This document shows, in pieces, positions 8,186 to 16,823 of a stretch of 64,000 bases of DNA; position 1 is the stretch's first letter, and every line of letters begins with the position of its first letter. Below the pieces are notes generated by a model, which had not been told where the DNA came from, made no database searches, and was given only the letters and a program-made list of their open reading frames with translations. Position numbers and translations under genes: made by a program. The DNA is from G016756615 sp050958605 (GTDB taxonomy: Bacteria > Pseudomonadota > Alphaproteobacteria > Rhizobiales > Rhizobiaceae): the NCBI RefSeq assembly GCF_050958605.1, contig NZ_JBJHDO010000002.1, positions 124,001-188,000 on the forward strand, written 5' to 3'.

Positions 8186-9828
8186 GCCGCCTCCGGCGCC
8201 GACCATTTGCGCAGGATCATTGCGGTGCGCTCTTCATTGAGATCGACCATCTGGGCAAGGCGCTCCTGCGGGCCGCGCCGCATCTTCTGGCGTAGGTCGG
8301 CGATCGAGTCCTCGTCATCCGGCGCGTTGAAGGTGCCCAGCGTCGAGACGGTCGGGAACTCGTAATTCTCGGCGAAGTTCGGGAGAGCGTTGGGGGCAGG
8401 GAAGGCCAAGGCTTCGGGCTCGGCGGCTTCCGTCTTTCCGAGCGCGGCCGTCAGCGGTCTCAGGCCGAACCAGGCTACGAGGAAGGCGACGAGGATGAAG
8501 GCGGCGGCATTGATCATCGTACCGGCATGGCTGCCGATCGCGTCGAGCACGCCTGGCTCCGCGACAACCTCGCCATTCAGCCCTTCCATGAATTCGACGG
8601 AGGTGACCGTGATGCTGTCGCCGCGCACTTCGTTGTAGCCGGCGGCGGTGGCTGCGATCTTCTGGATCTCGGCCACGCGCGCTGCGATCTGCTCCGGCGT
8701 CGCATCGGCGCCGAGAATCGAAAGAAGCCGTTCCTCATTGACCACGACTGCGATCGACAGCTTCGAGACCGTGTAACCGTTGCTGACGGTGGCGATGCGC
8801 TTTGTGTTCATCTCATAATTGGTGGTTTCTTCCTTGCGCTCGCTCTGCTCGGAAGATTGCGGGCCGGCTGCCGGCGGAATCTCGGCGTTGGGCAGGTCCT
8901 GCTGTACGGAGGTCGGCGTGCTTTGGGCGCTGCGGTTCGACGAATCGTTGGCTCTTACGACTTGCACGGAGCGCTCGACGCGCGATTCCGGGTCGAAGAT
9001 CGTTTCCTCGATCTGCCGCGTGTCGGTATTGACGTCGGCGCGGACACTCGTGCGCAGGTTCTCGCTGCCGAGATAGGGCGCGAGGGCGCGATGGATATTG
9101 TCCTCTATCTGGCTTTCGATGGTGCGCTCGACTCCGAGCGTGCGGGTGAGGGTGGTGTTGGCGGGGTCGTCTCCGGCGGCTAGCAGCGACCCGCTGGAAT
9201 CGAGCACCGTCACCTTGTCCGCGGCGAGCCCGGGCACGGCTGCCGCGACCAGGTGGCGGATCGACATTGCAGTCTTGGTGGCGTCTATCCCGCTCGCGCG
9301 GATCACGACCGAGGCGGAAGGTTCCTGCTGGTCGCGGCGGAAATTCGCCCGCTCGCTGACGACGATATGCACGCGCGCGGCCTTGATGCCTGCGATGGAT
9401 TGTATGGTGCGTGCGATTTCGCCTTCGAGGGCACGCACGCGCGTCACTTCCTGCATGAAGGAGGTGAGGCCCAGCGAGCCGACATTGTCGAACAGCTCGT
9501 AGCCGGCATTGGCGCTGGAAGGGAGACCCTTTTCCGCAAGCAGCATGCGCGCCTGCGCGGTCTTGCCCGTGGGCACCAGGACCGAGGTTCCGTCAGACCC
9601 GACGTCGAAGGAGACGCCGGCTTCGCCGAGTACCATGCCGATCTGGTTCACGTCGGAGCGCTCAAGGCCGACATAGAGCGTCTCGTAGGCCGGCCGATTG
9701 AGAAAATAGGAGCCAATGCCGAGCACGGCCAGTACGAGGGCGACGACGCCACCCGCCATGGCCAGTCGTTTCGGGCCGAGCCCACGAAGGTTCGCTATGA
9801 TCTGGTTCAACTGCTCAGGCAACGCCAC
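8182..9828 (-). CDS. fliF: Flagellar MS-ring protein FliF
   Basis: A 548-residue protein with a membrane helix near residues 20-40 (LAMAGGVVALVLAVLGIGSYF), the periplasmic YscJ/FliF ring-building domains (VGLERSDVNQIGMVLGEAGV; ARVHIVVSERANFRRDQQEPSASV), and a second helix near residue 440. The C-terminal cytoplasmic tail (EDSIADLRQKMRRGPQERLAQM) binds FliG. It builds the ring in the inner membrane on which rotor and export gate assemble. In Sinorhizobium fliF is next to visN; here it heads a fliF-orf-motB-motC-fliK unit instead. Confidence 0.95.
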   Translation of the reverse strand: MALPEQLNQIIANLRGLGPKRLAMAGGVVALVLAVLGIGSYFLNRPAYETLYVGLERSDVNQIGMVLGEAGVSFDVGSDGTSVLVPTGKTAQARMLLAEKGLPSSANAGYELFDNVGSLGLTSFMQEVTRVRALEGEIARTIQSIAGIKAARVHIVVSERANFRRDQQEPSASVVIRASGIDATKTAMSIRHLVAAAVPGLAADKVTVLDSSGSLLAAGDDPANTTLTRTLGVERTIESQIEDNIHRALAPYLGSENLRTSVRADVNTDTRQIEETIFDPESRVERSVQVVRANDSSNRSAQSTPTSVQQDLPNAEIPPAAGPQSSEQSERKEETTNYEMNTKRIATVSNGYTVSKLSIAVVVNEERLLSILGADATPEQIAARVAEIQKIAATAAGYNEVRGDSITVTSVEFMEGLNGEVVAEPGVLDAIGSHAGTMINAAAFILVAFLVAWFGLRPLTAALGKTEAAEPEALAFPAPNALPNFAENYEFPTVSTLGTFNAPDDEDSIADLRQKMRRGPQERLAQMVDLNEERTAMILRKWSAPEAA

Positions 9829-9882
9829 CGCTCCCGGAATTCTGGTGTCGGGAAACTAGGCTGCGAAGCTTGTGCGAAAATG

Positions 9883-9919
9883 AAATCGGCCCGCGGTGAT
9901 CGTCACCGCGGGCCGATTT
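9883..9919 (-). terminator. Strong terminator of the flagellin gene
   Basis: A perfect 17-bp stem (9883-9899 against 9903-9919) with a three-base loop begins 19 bases after the flagellin stop. On the minus strand it is followed by CATTTT. It would isolate the highly expressed flagellin gene from fliF. Confidence 0.8.
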
Positions 9920-9937
9920 GCGTTCGAGGACCGGTTT

Positions 9938-10891
9938 TTAGCGGAACAGCGAGAGGATCTGCTGCGAGTTGCCGTTGGCGATGGACAGCGCCTGGATGCC
10001 GAGCTGCTGCTGGACCTGCAGCGCCTGGAGGCGAGTCGATTCCTCGTTCATGTCGGCGTCGACCAGCGTGCCTACGCCTCGATCGATGGCATCGCGCAGC
10101 GACCCGATGAACTCGTTCTGCAGGTCGATGCGGGTCTTGGCCGCGCCCAAGGTGGCGGCGGAAGTCTCGAGCTTTCCGGCGACCTTGACGACTTCATTGA
10201 CGACCGCTTCGAGCGCATCCGCATCGATCGTCGAGACGTCCAGCGTGGCGATCGAGAAAGTGAACGCGCTGTAAGCCGGCGCGCTGCCGGTCGGAGCGGC
10301 AATGTCGATGTCGGAGTCGAGCAGGCCCTTGACGGCCCCCGTCCCCGAAGCGGCGGTGGCGTCGAACAGCTTGGTCTGGCTCGTGTCGATCGTCAGCGTG
10401 CCGACGGAGATGTTTCCGCCCGCACCGCGCGTGAAGGAAGCGACGATCTCCTTGTTGGCAGTGTAGTCGTCCGCGTCGGACTTCACCGACAGCCAGTTCT
10501 CGCCGGCGAAGGAAGCGGAATCGGCGATGCTCTTGAGCTGCCCCTGCAGTTCCTTGATCTCGCTCTGGATCTTGGCCTTGTCCAAGCCCGGCGTCATGGC
10601 CGAGATGATCTTGTCCTTGATCTGCGTCACGACCTTGTGGGCGGCATTGGTGCCGGTATAGGCCGTGTCGACCTGGGCGGCGCCGAAGCCGAGCGCATCC
10701 TTCACCGTCGACAGCGAAGAATTGTCGGAGCGCATCGAGGTCGCGATCGACCAATAGGCGGCATTGTCCTGGGCTTCCGCGACGCGCAGGCCGGTCGAAA
10801 TGCGGTTCTGGGTGGCTTCGAGATTCTTGTTGGTCGACTGAAGGCTCTTCAGTGCCGTCATAGCCGACACGTTGGTCAGAATACTGGACAT
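9938..10891 (-). CDS. Flagellin
   Basis: A 317-residue rhizobial flagellin. Its conserved N-terminal D0/D1 region begins MSSILTNVSAMTALKSLQST and includes RISTGLRVAEAQDNAAYWSI. The C-terminal D1/D0 region has LQALQVQQQLGIQALSIANG and ends LSLFR. The central surface region is short, about 110 residues. It is the only flagellin in the window, whereas Sinorhizobium has four beside fliP. The gene has its own strong terminator and a candidate late-motility promoter motif 58 bases before the start codon. Confidence 0.95.
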   Translation of the reverse strand: MSSILTNVSAMTALKSLQSTNKNLEATQNRISTGLRVAEAQDNAAYWSIATSMRSDNSSLSTVKDALGFGAAQVDTAYTGTNAAHKVVTQIKDKIISAMTPGLDKAKIQSEIKELQGQLKSIADSASFAGENWLSVKSDADDYTANKEIVASFTRGAGGNISVGTLTIDTSQTKLFDATAASGTGAVKGLLDSDIDIAAPTGSAPAYSAFTFSIATLDVSTIDADALEAVVNEVVKVAGKLETSAATLGAAKTRIDLQNEFIGSLRDAIDRGVGTLVDADMNEESTRLQALQVQQQLGIQALSIANGNSQQILSLFR

Positions 10892-10949
10892 GGATGTCGT
10901 CCCTACACATTACTCACAAGGGACATACCGGGCTCACCGGTAAGATGGC

Positions 10950-10962
10950 GCGGCATCATGCC
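10950..10962 (-). promoter_or_regulatory. GGCATGATGCCGC motif upstream of the flagellin gene
   Basis: On the minus strand the site reads AGGCATGATGCCGCGCC. It contains the perfect dyad GGCAT-G-ATGCC and ends 58 bases before the flagellin ATG. The same 13 bases precede a chemoreceptor gene (36202-36214) and icpA (54599-54611). Probable shared promoter element or operator of late motility genes, inferred from recurrence and position. Confidence 0.6.
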
Positions 10963-11074
10963 TGTCGAACCTCTGGCCCAACCCATCCTGCATAGCCGCC
11001 ACCTTGGCACACAATCGCTACCAAATTGATAAGATGAATTGGTAATCCACAGCCGGCATCCAGAACGACAGAGA

Positions 11075-12826
11075 TCACCGAGTTATTGTTTGCTGCTGGC
11101 CGGCCAGGATGATCCGCTCGGGCGCGGCAAGTTTCAACTGACCGTTCAAGTCGATGACTGCCGTGTGAACATAGAAGTATGTCGGCTGGTCGTCCGTTGC
11201 CTCCATGACGGGGGAAGGAGCGGAAATTATCGTAAGACCCTCGCATTCGCCGATCCAGTCTATATGGCGGTGTCCATGCAGCAGGAGGGCGCGTCCGGAG
11301 AGCGTGGTCAAGCGGCGAATAAACCAGTTGCCATTCACCAGAGCGGTGCCGATGCGTTCGGACAAGGCGTTCGAGGCATGGGGATATTCGATGGCGTGGT
11401 GGTGCAGCGCGATCAGCCAGCAGGCGCGGGGATAAACTTTGCGAAGGATATCGATACGCTCGACCTGTTCCGCCGAGATCATGCCCAGAGCGTTGGTGAA
11501 GGAGAAATGCGTGTCGGCGTTGGAGTTGAGGAGAATGATGCCGAGGCCATCCTCCCGGGCGGGAGGAAGAACCATCGGAAAAACCGCATTCCAAAGCTCG
11601 CAGAAACTTTTCGAGAAAAGCGGCCGCGCCTTGTCCGCGAAGCTTTCGAGTTCGCCGAGTAGCGGATGAACGGCCTGCGACAATGTCGGCCCGAGCGAGG
11701 CCGCCGACGCGTCGACCACATGCACTCGGTCTCCCTGCAAGGCGACCATCGCCGACAATGTCCGGATCTGCCGGAGCCGCCGGTTGGGACTGGTCGGCAA
11801 GTCCATCCGAGCGGGATTGGCGCGATCGACGATGTTGAGGTCGTGGTTGCCTGGAATAATGAGACAACGCCCGCCGAGCGATGGGTGATCTCGCAGGATC
11901 TCGAAGAATTCCGCCCATTCGGCCGATCGGCCGGCATCGGTGACGTCGCCGGTGATGAGGATCGCATCGAGCCGAGCCGTCATATCGATCGCCTCCAGCC
12001 GCTGGAACAGCCGCGCCAACCGGTCATTGCCGCGTGGACCCGATCGGCCGCTTTCGATCCTGAAGCCGAAACGTTCGCCCACGACATGAATGTCGGAGAG
12101 ATGGGCTATGCTGTAGCGTCGGTCGTTCGTGGTGGGAGCATGGAAAGCGGGTAAATCCCGGGGTTGCGCCATCATCGTATCGGCGGCGGCCCAGATGAGA
12201 GAGCCGGCTGCGAGGTAGGCCGCCACCAGAGCGATGCTGTTGGAAAGCGTCGCGCTTACCAACTGCCGCGGCGAAAGGATTTCCTGGAGGTCACCGTATA
12301 GATTCGTGCTTGGCCAAACGGCGGCAATGATCGCCAGGGCGGCCAGGCAGACGATGATCCCGGCGATGGCCGCGCATGCCGAGCGCAGGACCGAGCGGCG
12401 CGCCGCGCTTGCCGTGGGCGGGAGCAGTCTTTCGGCAATATGGCGCAGCATCTCGCGACACGTACCATAGACGGGCTCGACGACGACGGCGTTGAGTGAC
12501 CAGAAATTCCGTTCGGCGATCCGCAGCAGCGTCCGTGCGCCGTACCAGCCGACCAGCAGGAAGGCGAGCAGAATGAGCAGCGACCACAGACCAACCGACA
12601 GGGATATGATCCGCCCGGAGACCGACCGGACCCAGGCAGTCGCGACGATCGGTGCAAAGCCGAGAAGCAGGCCGGGGATCACCAGCAGCATCAGCCAGGT
12701 CAAGGCCAGTTTCAGGGGACTGATCTCGACCAGCATGCTGCCGGCGAGCGACATCAGCGAACGCTGTTTCGTGCTCGAGGCGTCGTCCTCGATATCACCA
12801 TGCCGAGGATCAACGGCAAACTTCAT
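11075..12826 (-). CDS. Membrane-anchored metallophosphoesterase
   Basis: A 583-residue protein. Four hydrophobic segments (about residues 39-64, 74-95, 148-171 and 192-215) precede a calcineurin-like phosphoesterase domain from about residue 238. All metal motifs are visible: LSDIHVV (Asp245, His247), ITGDVTD, IPGNHDL, ALHHHAI and HGHRHID. The catalytic domain should face the cytoplasm or periplasm near the membrane; the substrate is unknown. I start at ATG 12826, since the upstream in-frame stretch lies over the preceding gene. It is not a flagellar gene and starts the five-gene block that separates the flagellin from fliP. Confidence 0.8.
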   Translation of the reverse strand: MKFAVDPRHGDIEDDASSTKQRSLMSLAGSMLVEISPLKLALTWLMLLVIPGLLLGFAPIVATAWVRSVSGRIISLSVGLWSLLILLAFLLVGWYGARTLLRIAERNFWSLNAVVVEPVYGTCREMLRHIAERLLPPTASAARRSVLRSACAAIAGIIVCLAALAIIAAVWPSTNLYGDLQEILSPRQLVSATLSNSIALVAAYLAAGSLIWAAADTMMAQPRDLPAFHAPTTNDRRYSIAHLSDIHVVGERFGFRIESGRSGPRGNDRLARLFQRLEAIDMTARLDAILITGDVTDAGRSAEWAEFFEILRDHPSLGGRCLIIPGNHDLNIVDRANPARMDLPTSPNRRLRQIRTLSAMVALQGDRVHVVDASAASLGPTLSQAVHPLLGELESFADKARPLFSKSFCELWNAVFPMVLPPAREDGLGIILLNSNADTHFSFTNALGMISAEQVERIDILRKVYPRACWLIALHHHAIEYPHASNALSERIGTALVNGNWFIRRLTTLSGRALLLHGHRHIDWIGECEGLTIISAPSPVMEATDDQPTYFYVHTAVIDLNGQLKLAAPERIILAGQQQTITR

Positions 12827-12843
12827 GTGCGGGCTCCGCGGGG

Positions 12844-13263
12844 TTATTTGCGCGGTTCCGTCCTGCAGGTCTCGATCACGGTCGGTTCCGGGGCGGTATG
12901 GTCCATGATCATCTCGCTCAGCGTAGCTTCGTTGCCCTTGCTCCACCATTGGAGGCCCTTGTCCGGTTCCAGCCCCTGTTCGGTCGCATATCGCGCCCCC
13001 GAGGCCGACAAGACGCTGTACATGTCAAACGTGCGGCCCTTGTATTCGAGCCTCGCCCTTGGCGCGGCCGCGTCCGTATTATCGTAGCGGACCATCACCG
13101 TCGCCCCGCTGTCGCACTGGTAGGTGGCTTCGATGATTTTCTCTCCGGCCGGCGGAACGATGGGGGTGCCCGGTTCGTCCGCCCCTGCAGCGCTTGAGAG
13201 GCTCGATCCCGGCACAGCGAGAAGCAACGGCAAGATCCGGCGCAGCAGAGAGGTTCGAATCAC
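12844..13263 (-). CDS. MliC-like exported protein
   Basis: A 139-residue secreted protein. A GTG start at 13263 follows GGAAAGGA, and the signal peptide runs to about SSAAGADE. The mature part has the MliC/PliC features TYQCDSGATVMVRYDN, SASGARYATE and LQWWSKGNEATL, the fold of C-type lysozyme inhibitors. Cys residues near both ends (YQCDSG and ETCRTE) could form a disulfide. MliC proteins protect envelope peptidoglycan from lysozyme; that role is inferred from the family only. The signal peptide shows no clear lipobox, so it may be periplasmic rather than a lipoprotein. Confidence 0.7.
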   Translation of the reverse strand: MIRTSLLRRILPLLLAVPGSSLSSAAGADEPGTPIVPPAGEKIIEATYQCDSGATVMVRYDNTDAAAPRARLEYKGRTFDMYSVLSASGARYATEQGLEPDKGLQWWSKGNEATLSEMIMDHTAPEPTVIETCRTEPRK

Positions 13264-13324
13264 ATTTGTTCCTTTCCGTGATCGGCCACGACAGGCACGC
13301 CGTTGGGTTGGCGGAGGAGCCCGT

Positions 13325-14464
13325 TCAAACATGTTGTTCGTCGGCGCTTTTGGCCGGCCCGCCGGAAAGCAGGAGCGCGATCCAGCGCGTGGATGGTTGC
13401 TGCGCACAGTAAACGATGAAAACGATCAGGATCGGCACGCCGATGAAAGCGCCCGAGAGTCCCCAGACGAAACTCCAGAAAAACACCGCCAAGACGACAG
13501 CAAGGGGAGAAATGGAAAGGGACGCTCCCGTCAACAATGGCTCGACGTAGCTGCCGATCACAAACTGGATCAGATTCAGGCCGATGAAAACGACGACCGC
13601 CATCTGCCAGGATTCGAATTGAGCGATGGCGAAGAGCGTGGGGAAGACCGTCGCGATCAATGGCCCGAGGAATGGGATGTAATTGAGCGCGAAGGCGATC
13701 GCGCCCCAGGCGGCAGCAAGCTCCAGACCGGCGATGAAAGCGAAGACCCACACCACGAGGCCGGTGAGGACGCTTGCAAACGTGCGAACGACCATGAAGC
13801 GTCGCAGCTTTGCGCCGATCTCACGATTGGCCCTGAGAATGCGCCCGCCGATCGGCTGCACGGCAGGGGAGAGCAGGCGGCGATTGAAATCCTCCACCTC
13901 CAGAAGACCGATCATGACGAAAATGAACACCAGCACCAGGAATCCCGCGATGCTGTTGAGCCTGCCGGCAATTGTCTGGCTGAAGCCCAACAACCACGCC
14001 ACGTCGAAGCGATCCGTGAGGGGGCCGGCGATGAAGATGCCCTTTTCCTCGAGCCACCCAATCCAATCCGCATAGATAGCCTGGTAGCGGGAGGCATTGA
14101 CGAATAGCCATTGGACAAGCTTGCCGAACCCCCAGGCCACGGACGAGCCGACCGCCACGACCACCGACATGGTCAAGCTGAGCGTTATGAGGAGCGCGAG
14201 CAGCCGTGGCATCCATCGCTGCAAGACCGCCTGAAGCGGCCAGACCAGCGCGATGCAAAAAAGCGAAAAGGCGAGCGGCACAAGAACAGAGCGGGCGAAG
14301 TAGAAAAGTGCGACGGTCAGAATGGTGGTCGCGACAAAACCAGCGGACACGCCCTTTGCCGTTGCTTGCATGCCTGCTTCCCTGCCCGCCGCCGGGGACG
14401 TGTCGTCCTTGTCCCTCTCTCGATTCACGTCCCGATCGCGAGGCGCCTCCGACGGTCCGGTCAT
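13325..14464 (-). CDS. AI-2E family (PerM-like) transporter
   Basis: A 379-residue integral membrane protein. After a charged N-terminus it has two hydrophobic helices, a soluble insert near residues 115-170, and a C-terminal membrane block with the family signature NYIPFLGPLIATVFPTLFA and the SISPLAVVLAVFFWSFVWG region. The family includes TqsA-like and Na+/H+ antiporter-like proteins, so the substrate cannot be stated. The ATG at 14464 overlaps the upstream small membrane protein's stop, and the longer frame upstream is its shadow. Confidence 0.85.
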   Translation of the reverse strand: MTGPSEAPRDRDVNRERDKDDTSPAAGREAGMQATAKGVSAGFVATTILTVALFYFARSVLVPLAFSLFCIALVWPLQAVLQRWMPRLLALLITLSLTMSVVVAVGSSVAWGFGKLVQWLFVNASRYQAIYADWIGWLEEKGIFIAGPLTDRFDVAWLLGFSQTIAGRLNSIAGFLVLVFIFVMIGLLEVEDFNRRLLSPAVQPIGGRILRANREIGAKLRRFMVVRTFASVLTGLVVWVFAFIAGLELAAAWGAIAFALNYIPFLGPLIATVFPTLFAIAQFESWQMAVVVFIGLNLIQFVIGSYVEPLLTGASLSISPLAVVLAVFFWSFVWGLSGAFIGVPILIVFIVYCAQQPSTRWIALLLSGGPAKSADEQHV

Positions 14465-14802
14465 TCGGTCACCAGCCTTGATCGGATGAGCCCGACGAGC
14501 GCTGCCAAGAGTATCCCGCCGACCAGTCCCGCTACGCCTACCCCGACGAGAATGGCCGGGCTGAGGGCGCCCATGCTTTGGGCAGTGGCGTCGGCAACTT
14601 GTTCGACCCGTCCGACGAACCGGCCAAGTCCCGGGATCCGGGCTGCCAGCCACGTGAAGGCCAAGCCGCCGAGTGCCCCGACAATGGCGTCGGCGGTCAG
14701 GCCAGAGCTGAGGCGGCGGACGAGCCGGCACAGGAAAACTGCCCCGGCCGCGCCGCAGATTATCTCGATGACGATGGGAACAACCGCGTTCGCCGTCAGC
14801 AT
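14461..14802 (-). CDS. Small hydrophobic membrane protein
   Basis: A 113-residue protein of unknown function with about three hydrophobic segments (VVPIVIEIICGAAGAVFLC, IVGALGGLAFTWLAA and ILVGVGVAGLVGGILLAALV). The glycine-rich stretches resemble transglycosylase-associated or GlsB-like membrane proteins, but no diagnostic motif is certain. It overlaps the AI-2E transporter start as ATGA, so the two are probably made together. Confidence 0.6.
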   Translation of the reverse strand: MLTANAVVPIVIEIICGAAGAVFLCRLVRRLSSGLTADAIVGALGGLAFTWLAARIPGLGRFVGRVEQVADATAQSMGALSPAILVGVGVAGLVGGILLAALVGLIRSRLVTE

Positions 14803-14931
14803 GGTGTTACATGGAGCCGCATGAGCCCTGGTCCGTCCAGATTCGGTTGCCGTCGGCCGCGCCATCCTGATCCGCCCCGCGGGTTGCCGCAGTTCACGGT
14901 AGCACCGACCGCCGACTGTTGAATTGCGGAA

Positions 14932-15426
14932 CTAAGCAGGTTTCGCCCCTGCGAGCGCGTCCCGGAGCACCTGCTCCTTGGTTTCGTCGAGCGAGGTCTT
15001 CAAAACGACGCCGCCGAACTCCTTGATCGATGCAAGCACTTTGTCCGCCGTCATCTGCCGAACCAGCACAAACAAGGCCGCATTACCCGGCTGGATGCTC
15101 TCCGTGAGGCTTTTCATGAACTTGTCTTCGATCCCGACATCCGTAAGGGCGCCGCCGAGGGCGCCTGCCGCGGCCCCTGCCGCCGCTCCTACCAGCGGGT
15201 TGAGGAACAGGACCCCGATCAGCAGGCCCCAGAAGCTACCCGACACCGCGCCCGCCGCGGTCGTGTTGACGATCTGGTTCAGCTTGACGCGGCCGGCCTC
15301 GTTGCGGGTGGCGATGACTGCGTCGTTTATCTGGATCAGATACTCCTTCTGCAACTGAAGAAGCCGATTGCGAACCTCTTCCGCTTTTTCTTCCGAGGGA
15401 TAAACGATGACGATAAGATCTGACAT
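14932..15426 (-). CDS. DUF1269 family protein
   Basis: A 164-residue protein starting MSDLIVIVYPSEEKAEEVR with a beta-alpha-beta start, a central glycine/alanine-rich hydrophobic hairpin (GLLIGVLFLNPLVGAAAGAA) and a C-terminal domain (AALFVLVRQMTADKVLASIK). This matches the DUF1269 family of membrane-associated, often stress-induced proteins of unknown activity. GAGGCG precedes the start. It is the last gene of the non-flagellar block and reads away from the fliP terminator. Confidence 0.75.
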   Translation of the reverse strand: MSDLIVIVYPSEEKAEEVRNRLLQLQKEYLIQINDAVIATRNEAGRVKLNQIVNTTAAGAVSGSFWGLLIGVLFLNPLVGAAAGAAAGALGGALTDVGIEDKFMKSLTESIQPGNAALFVLVRQMTADKVLASIKEFGGVVLKTSLDETKEQVLRDALAGAKPA

Positions 15427-15531
15427 GAAACGCCTCCTGTCGGCACATCGGTACGCGGATGCGAGGCAAACCGCGCCGCTAGATTAATGCGACAGGACGC
15501 ATGAGGGATGGGCCTGGAATCCATCTTCTGT

Positions 15532-15554
15532 GCACGGCGTCTCAATCGCCGTGC
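15532..15554 (-). terminator. Hairpin after fliP
   Basis: GCACGGCG (15532-15539) pairs with CGCCGTGC (15547-15554) around a seven-base loop, 53 bases past the fliP stop. A second dyad (CCCGCC/GGCGGG) lies between it and fliP. No T-tract follows, so Rho-independent termination is uncertain. Confidence 0.4.
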
Positions 15555-15607
15555 CCGCCATATCCATCCGCGTGGCGGGCGGCCTTGCTTCGTCGAGGCT
15601 CAGCGAG

Positions 15608-16345
15608 CTAGCTGAACGAGCGCACCAGGCTGCCGACGAGCAGGTTCCAGCCGTCTATCAGGACGAAGAACAGGATCTTGAAGGGCAGCGAAACGACTGT
15701 CGGCGGCAGCATCATCATGCCCATCGACATGGTGACGGTCGCGACGATCAGGTCGATCACCAGGAAAGGCAGGACGATCAGGAAGCCGATTTCGAAGCCG
15801 CGGCGGATCTCCGAAATCATGAAGGCTGGAATCAGGACACGCAAATCCACGACTTCGTCCGTCACCACCGTCTGGCCCCGCTCCCGCGCCAGATCGGCGA
15901 ACAGATCGAAATCCTTCTCGCGCACATTGTCCAGCATGAAGGCCCGGAACGGTTCGGCGATGCGCTGGACAGCCTGCTCCTCGTTGATCTGGTTGTCCAT
16001 CAGGGGGCGGATGCCGTTGCTCCAAGCCTGATCGAAGGCAGGCGCCATGACGTAGAAGGTCATGAACAGAGCGAGACTGATCAGGATGAAGTTGGCGGGC
16101 GTCGTCTGTAGGCCGATACCTGCGCGCAGGATCGAGAAGGCGATGACGAAACGGGTGAAGCTCGTCACCATGATCAGCAGACCGGGTGCGAGCGACAGGA
16201 TCGTGAGCAGCCCGAAGAGCTGAATGATATAGCCGACCGTGGCCCCGTTCGCCTGGCCGGCGATCGCGCCGAGATCGATCTGTTGCGCGGCGGCTGGCTC
16301 GACGGCGGCGAGCATCAGGAGCGCGGAGGCAAGCAAACGTGTCAT
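15608..16345 (-). CDS. fliP: Flagellar export gate protein FliP
   Basis: A 245-residue protein with a cleavable signal peptide (MTRLLASALLMLAAVEPAAA) and four membrane helices. Signature parts are LLTILSLAPGLLIMVTSFTRFVIAFSILR (in two pieces), FMTFYVMAPAF and the C-terminal LIVLPFLVIDLIVATVTMSMG followed by MMMLPPTVVSLPFK. FliP forms the FliPQR core of the flagellar export channel. The start overlaps the fliL stop as ATGA. It ends the long operon; in Sinorhizobium the flagellin genes follow directly. Confidence 0.95.
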   Translation of the reverse strand: MTRLLASALLMLAAVEPAAAQQIDLGAIAGQANGATVGYIIQLFGLLTILSLAPGLLIMVTSFTRFVIAFSILRAGIGLQTTPANFILISLALFMTFYVMAPAFDQAWSNGIRPLMDNQINEEQAVQRIAEPFRAFMLDNVREKDFDLFADLARERGQTVVTDEVVDLRVLIPAFMISEIRRGFEIGFLIVLPFLVIDLIVATVTMSMGMMMLPPTVVSLPFKILFFVLIDGWNLLVGSLVRSFS

Positions 16346-16812
16346 TCGAACAGCATGGTCCTGATGAGGATGTCCTTGACCAGGCCGTTGCTGCGAATGG
16401 CTGCCCGCTCCAGAAGGTCCGATTTCAGATGTTGGTAACCGCTGGCACCTTGGACCTGCATGAGCTTCACTGTGCGGATATAGGCAAGGATGTCCTGCTG
16501 GATGGTGTCGGGAAGCGTCTGGTCTTCGAGCGGCTGATCGACCACGAGCGAGAGTTCCAGTCGGACCCAAACCGCTTCCGGTACCGCGAGATTTGTGGTG
16601 ATCGGCGCAAGATCGACGATGTTGGCCGGCATCGGCTGGCCCGCTTCCGTCTCCTCTCCAACTGCCGCGGGAGGCACCTCGATCTCGCCGTTCAAATACC
16701 CACCGACCAGCCAACCTACGCCGGCCGTGCCGAGAGTGAGGGCGAAGAGGACGCCGAGCTGTACGACAACAGATGGGCCGCGCTTCACAGGTGTTTCCGG
16801 TATGACCGTCAC
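16342..16812 (-). CDS. fliL: Flagellar basal-body-associated protein FliL
   Basis: A 156-residue single-span membrane protein. A short cytoplasmic start and a membrane helix near residues 15-40 (VVVQLGVLFALTLGTAGVGW) are followed by a periplasmic stomatin-like domain containing EAVWVRLELSLVV and ending VKDILIRTMLFE. FliL surrounds the stator and supports torque. The start is GTG, chosen because GAGGAG lies seven bases upstream and the gene follows flgH closely. Confidence 0.88.
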   Translation of the reverse strand: MTVIPETPVKRGPSVVVQLGVLFALTLGTAGVGWLVGGYLNGEIEVPPAAVGEETEAGQPMPANIVDLAPITTNLAVPEAVWVRLELSLVVDQPLEDQTLPDTIQQDILAYIRTVKLMQVQGASGYQHLKSDLLERAAIRSNGLVKDILIRTMLFE

Positions 16813-16823
16813 GTAACCGCTCC

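Noticed and set aside
10950..10962. Reading GGCATGATGCCGC as a sigma-54 (-24/-12) promoter
   Set aside because: The GG and GC doublets are not at the required spacing, and the conserved TTGC of the -12 element is absent.
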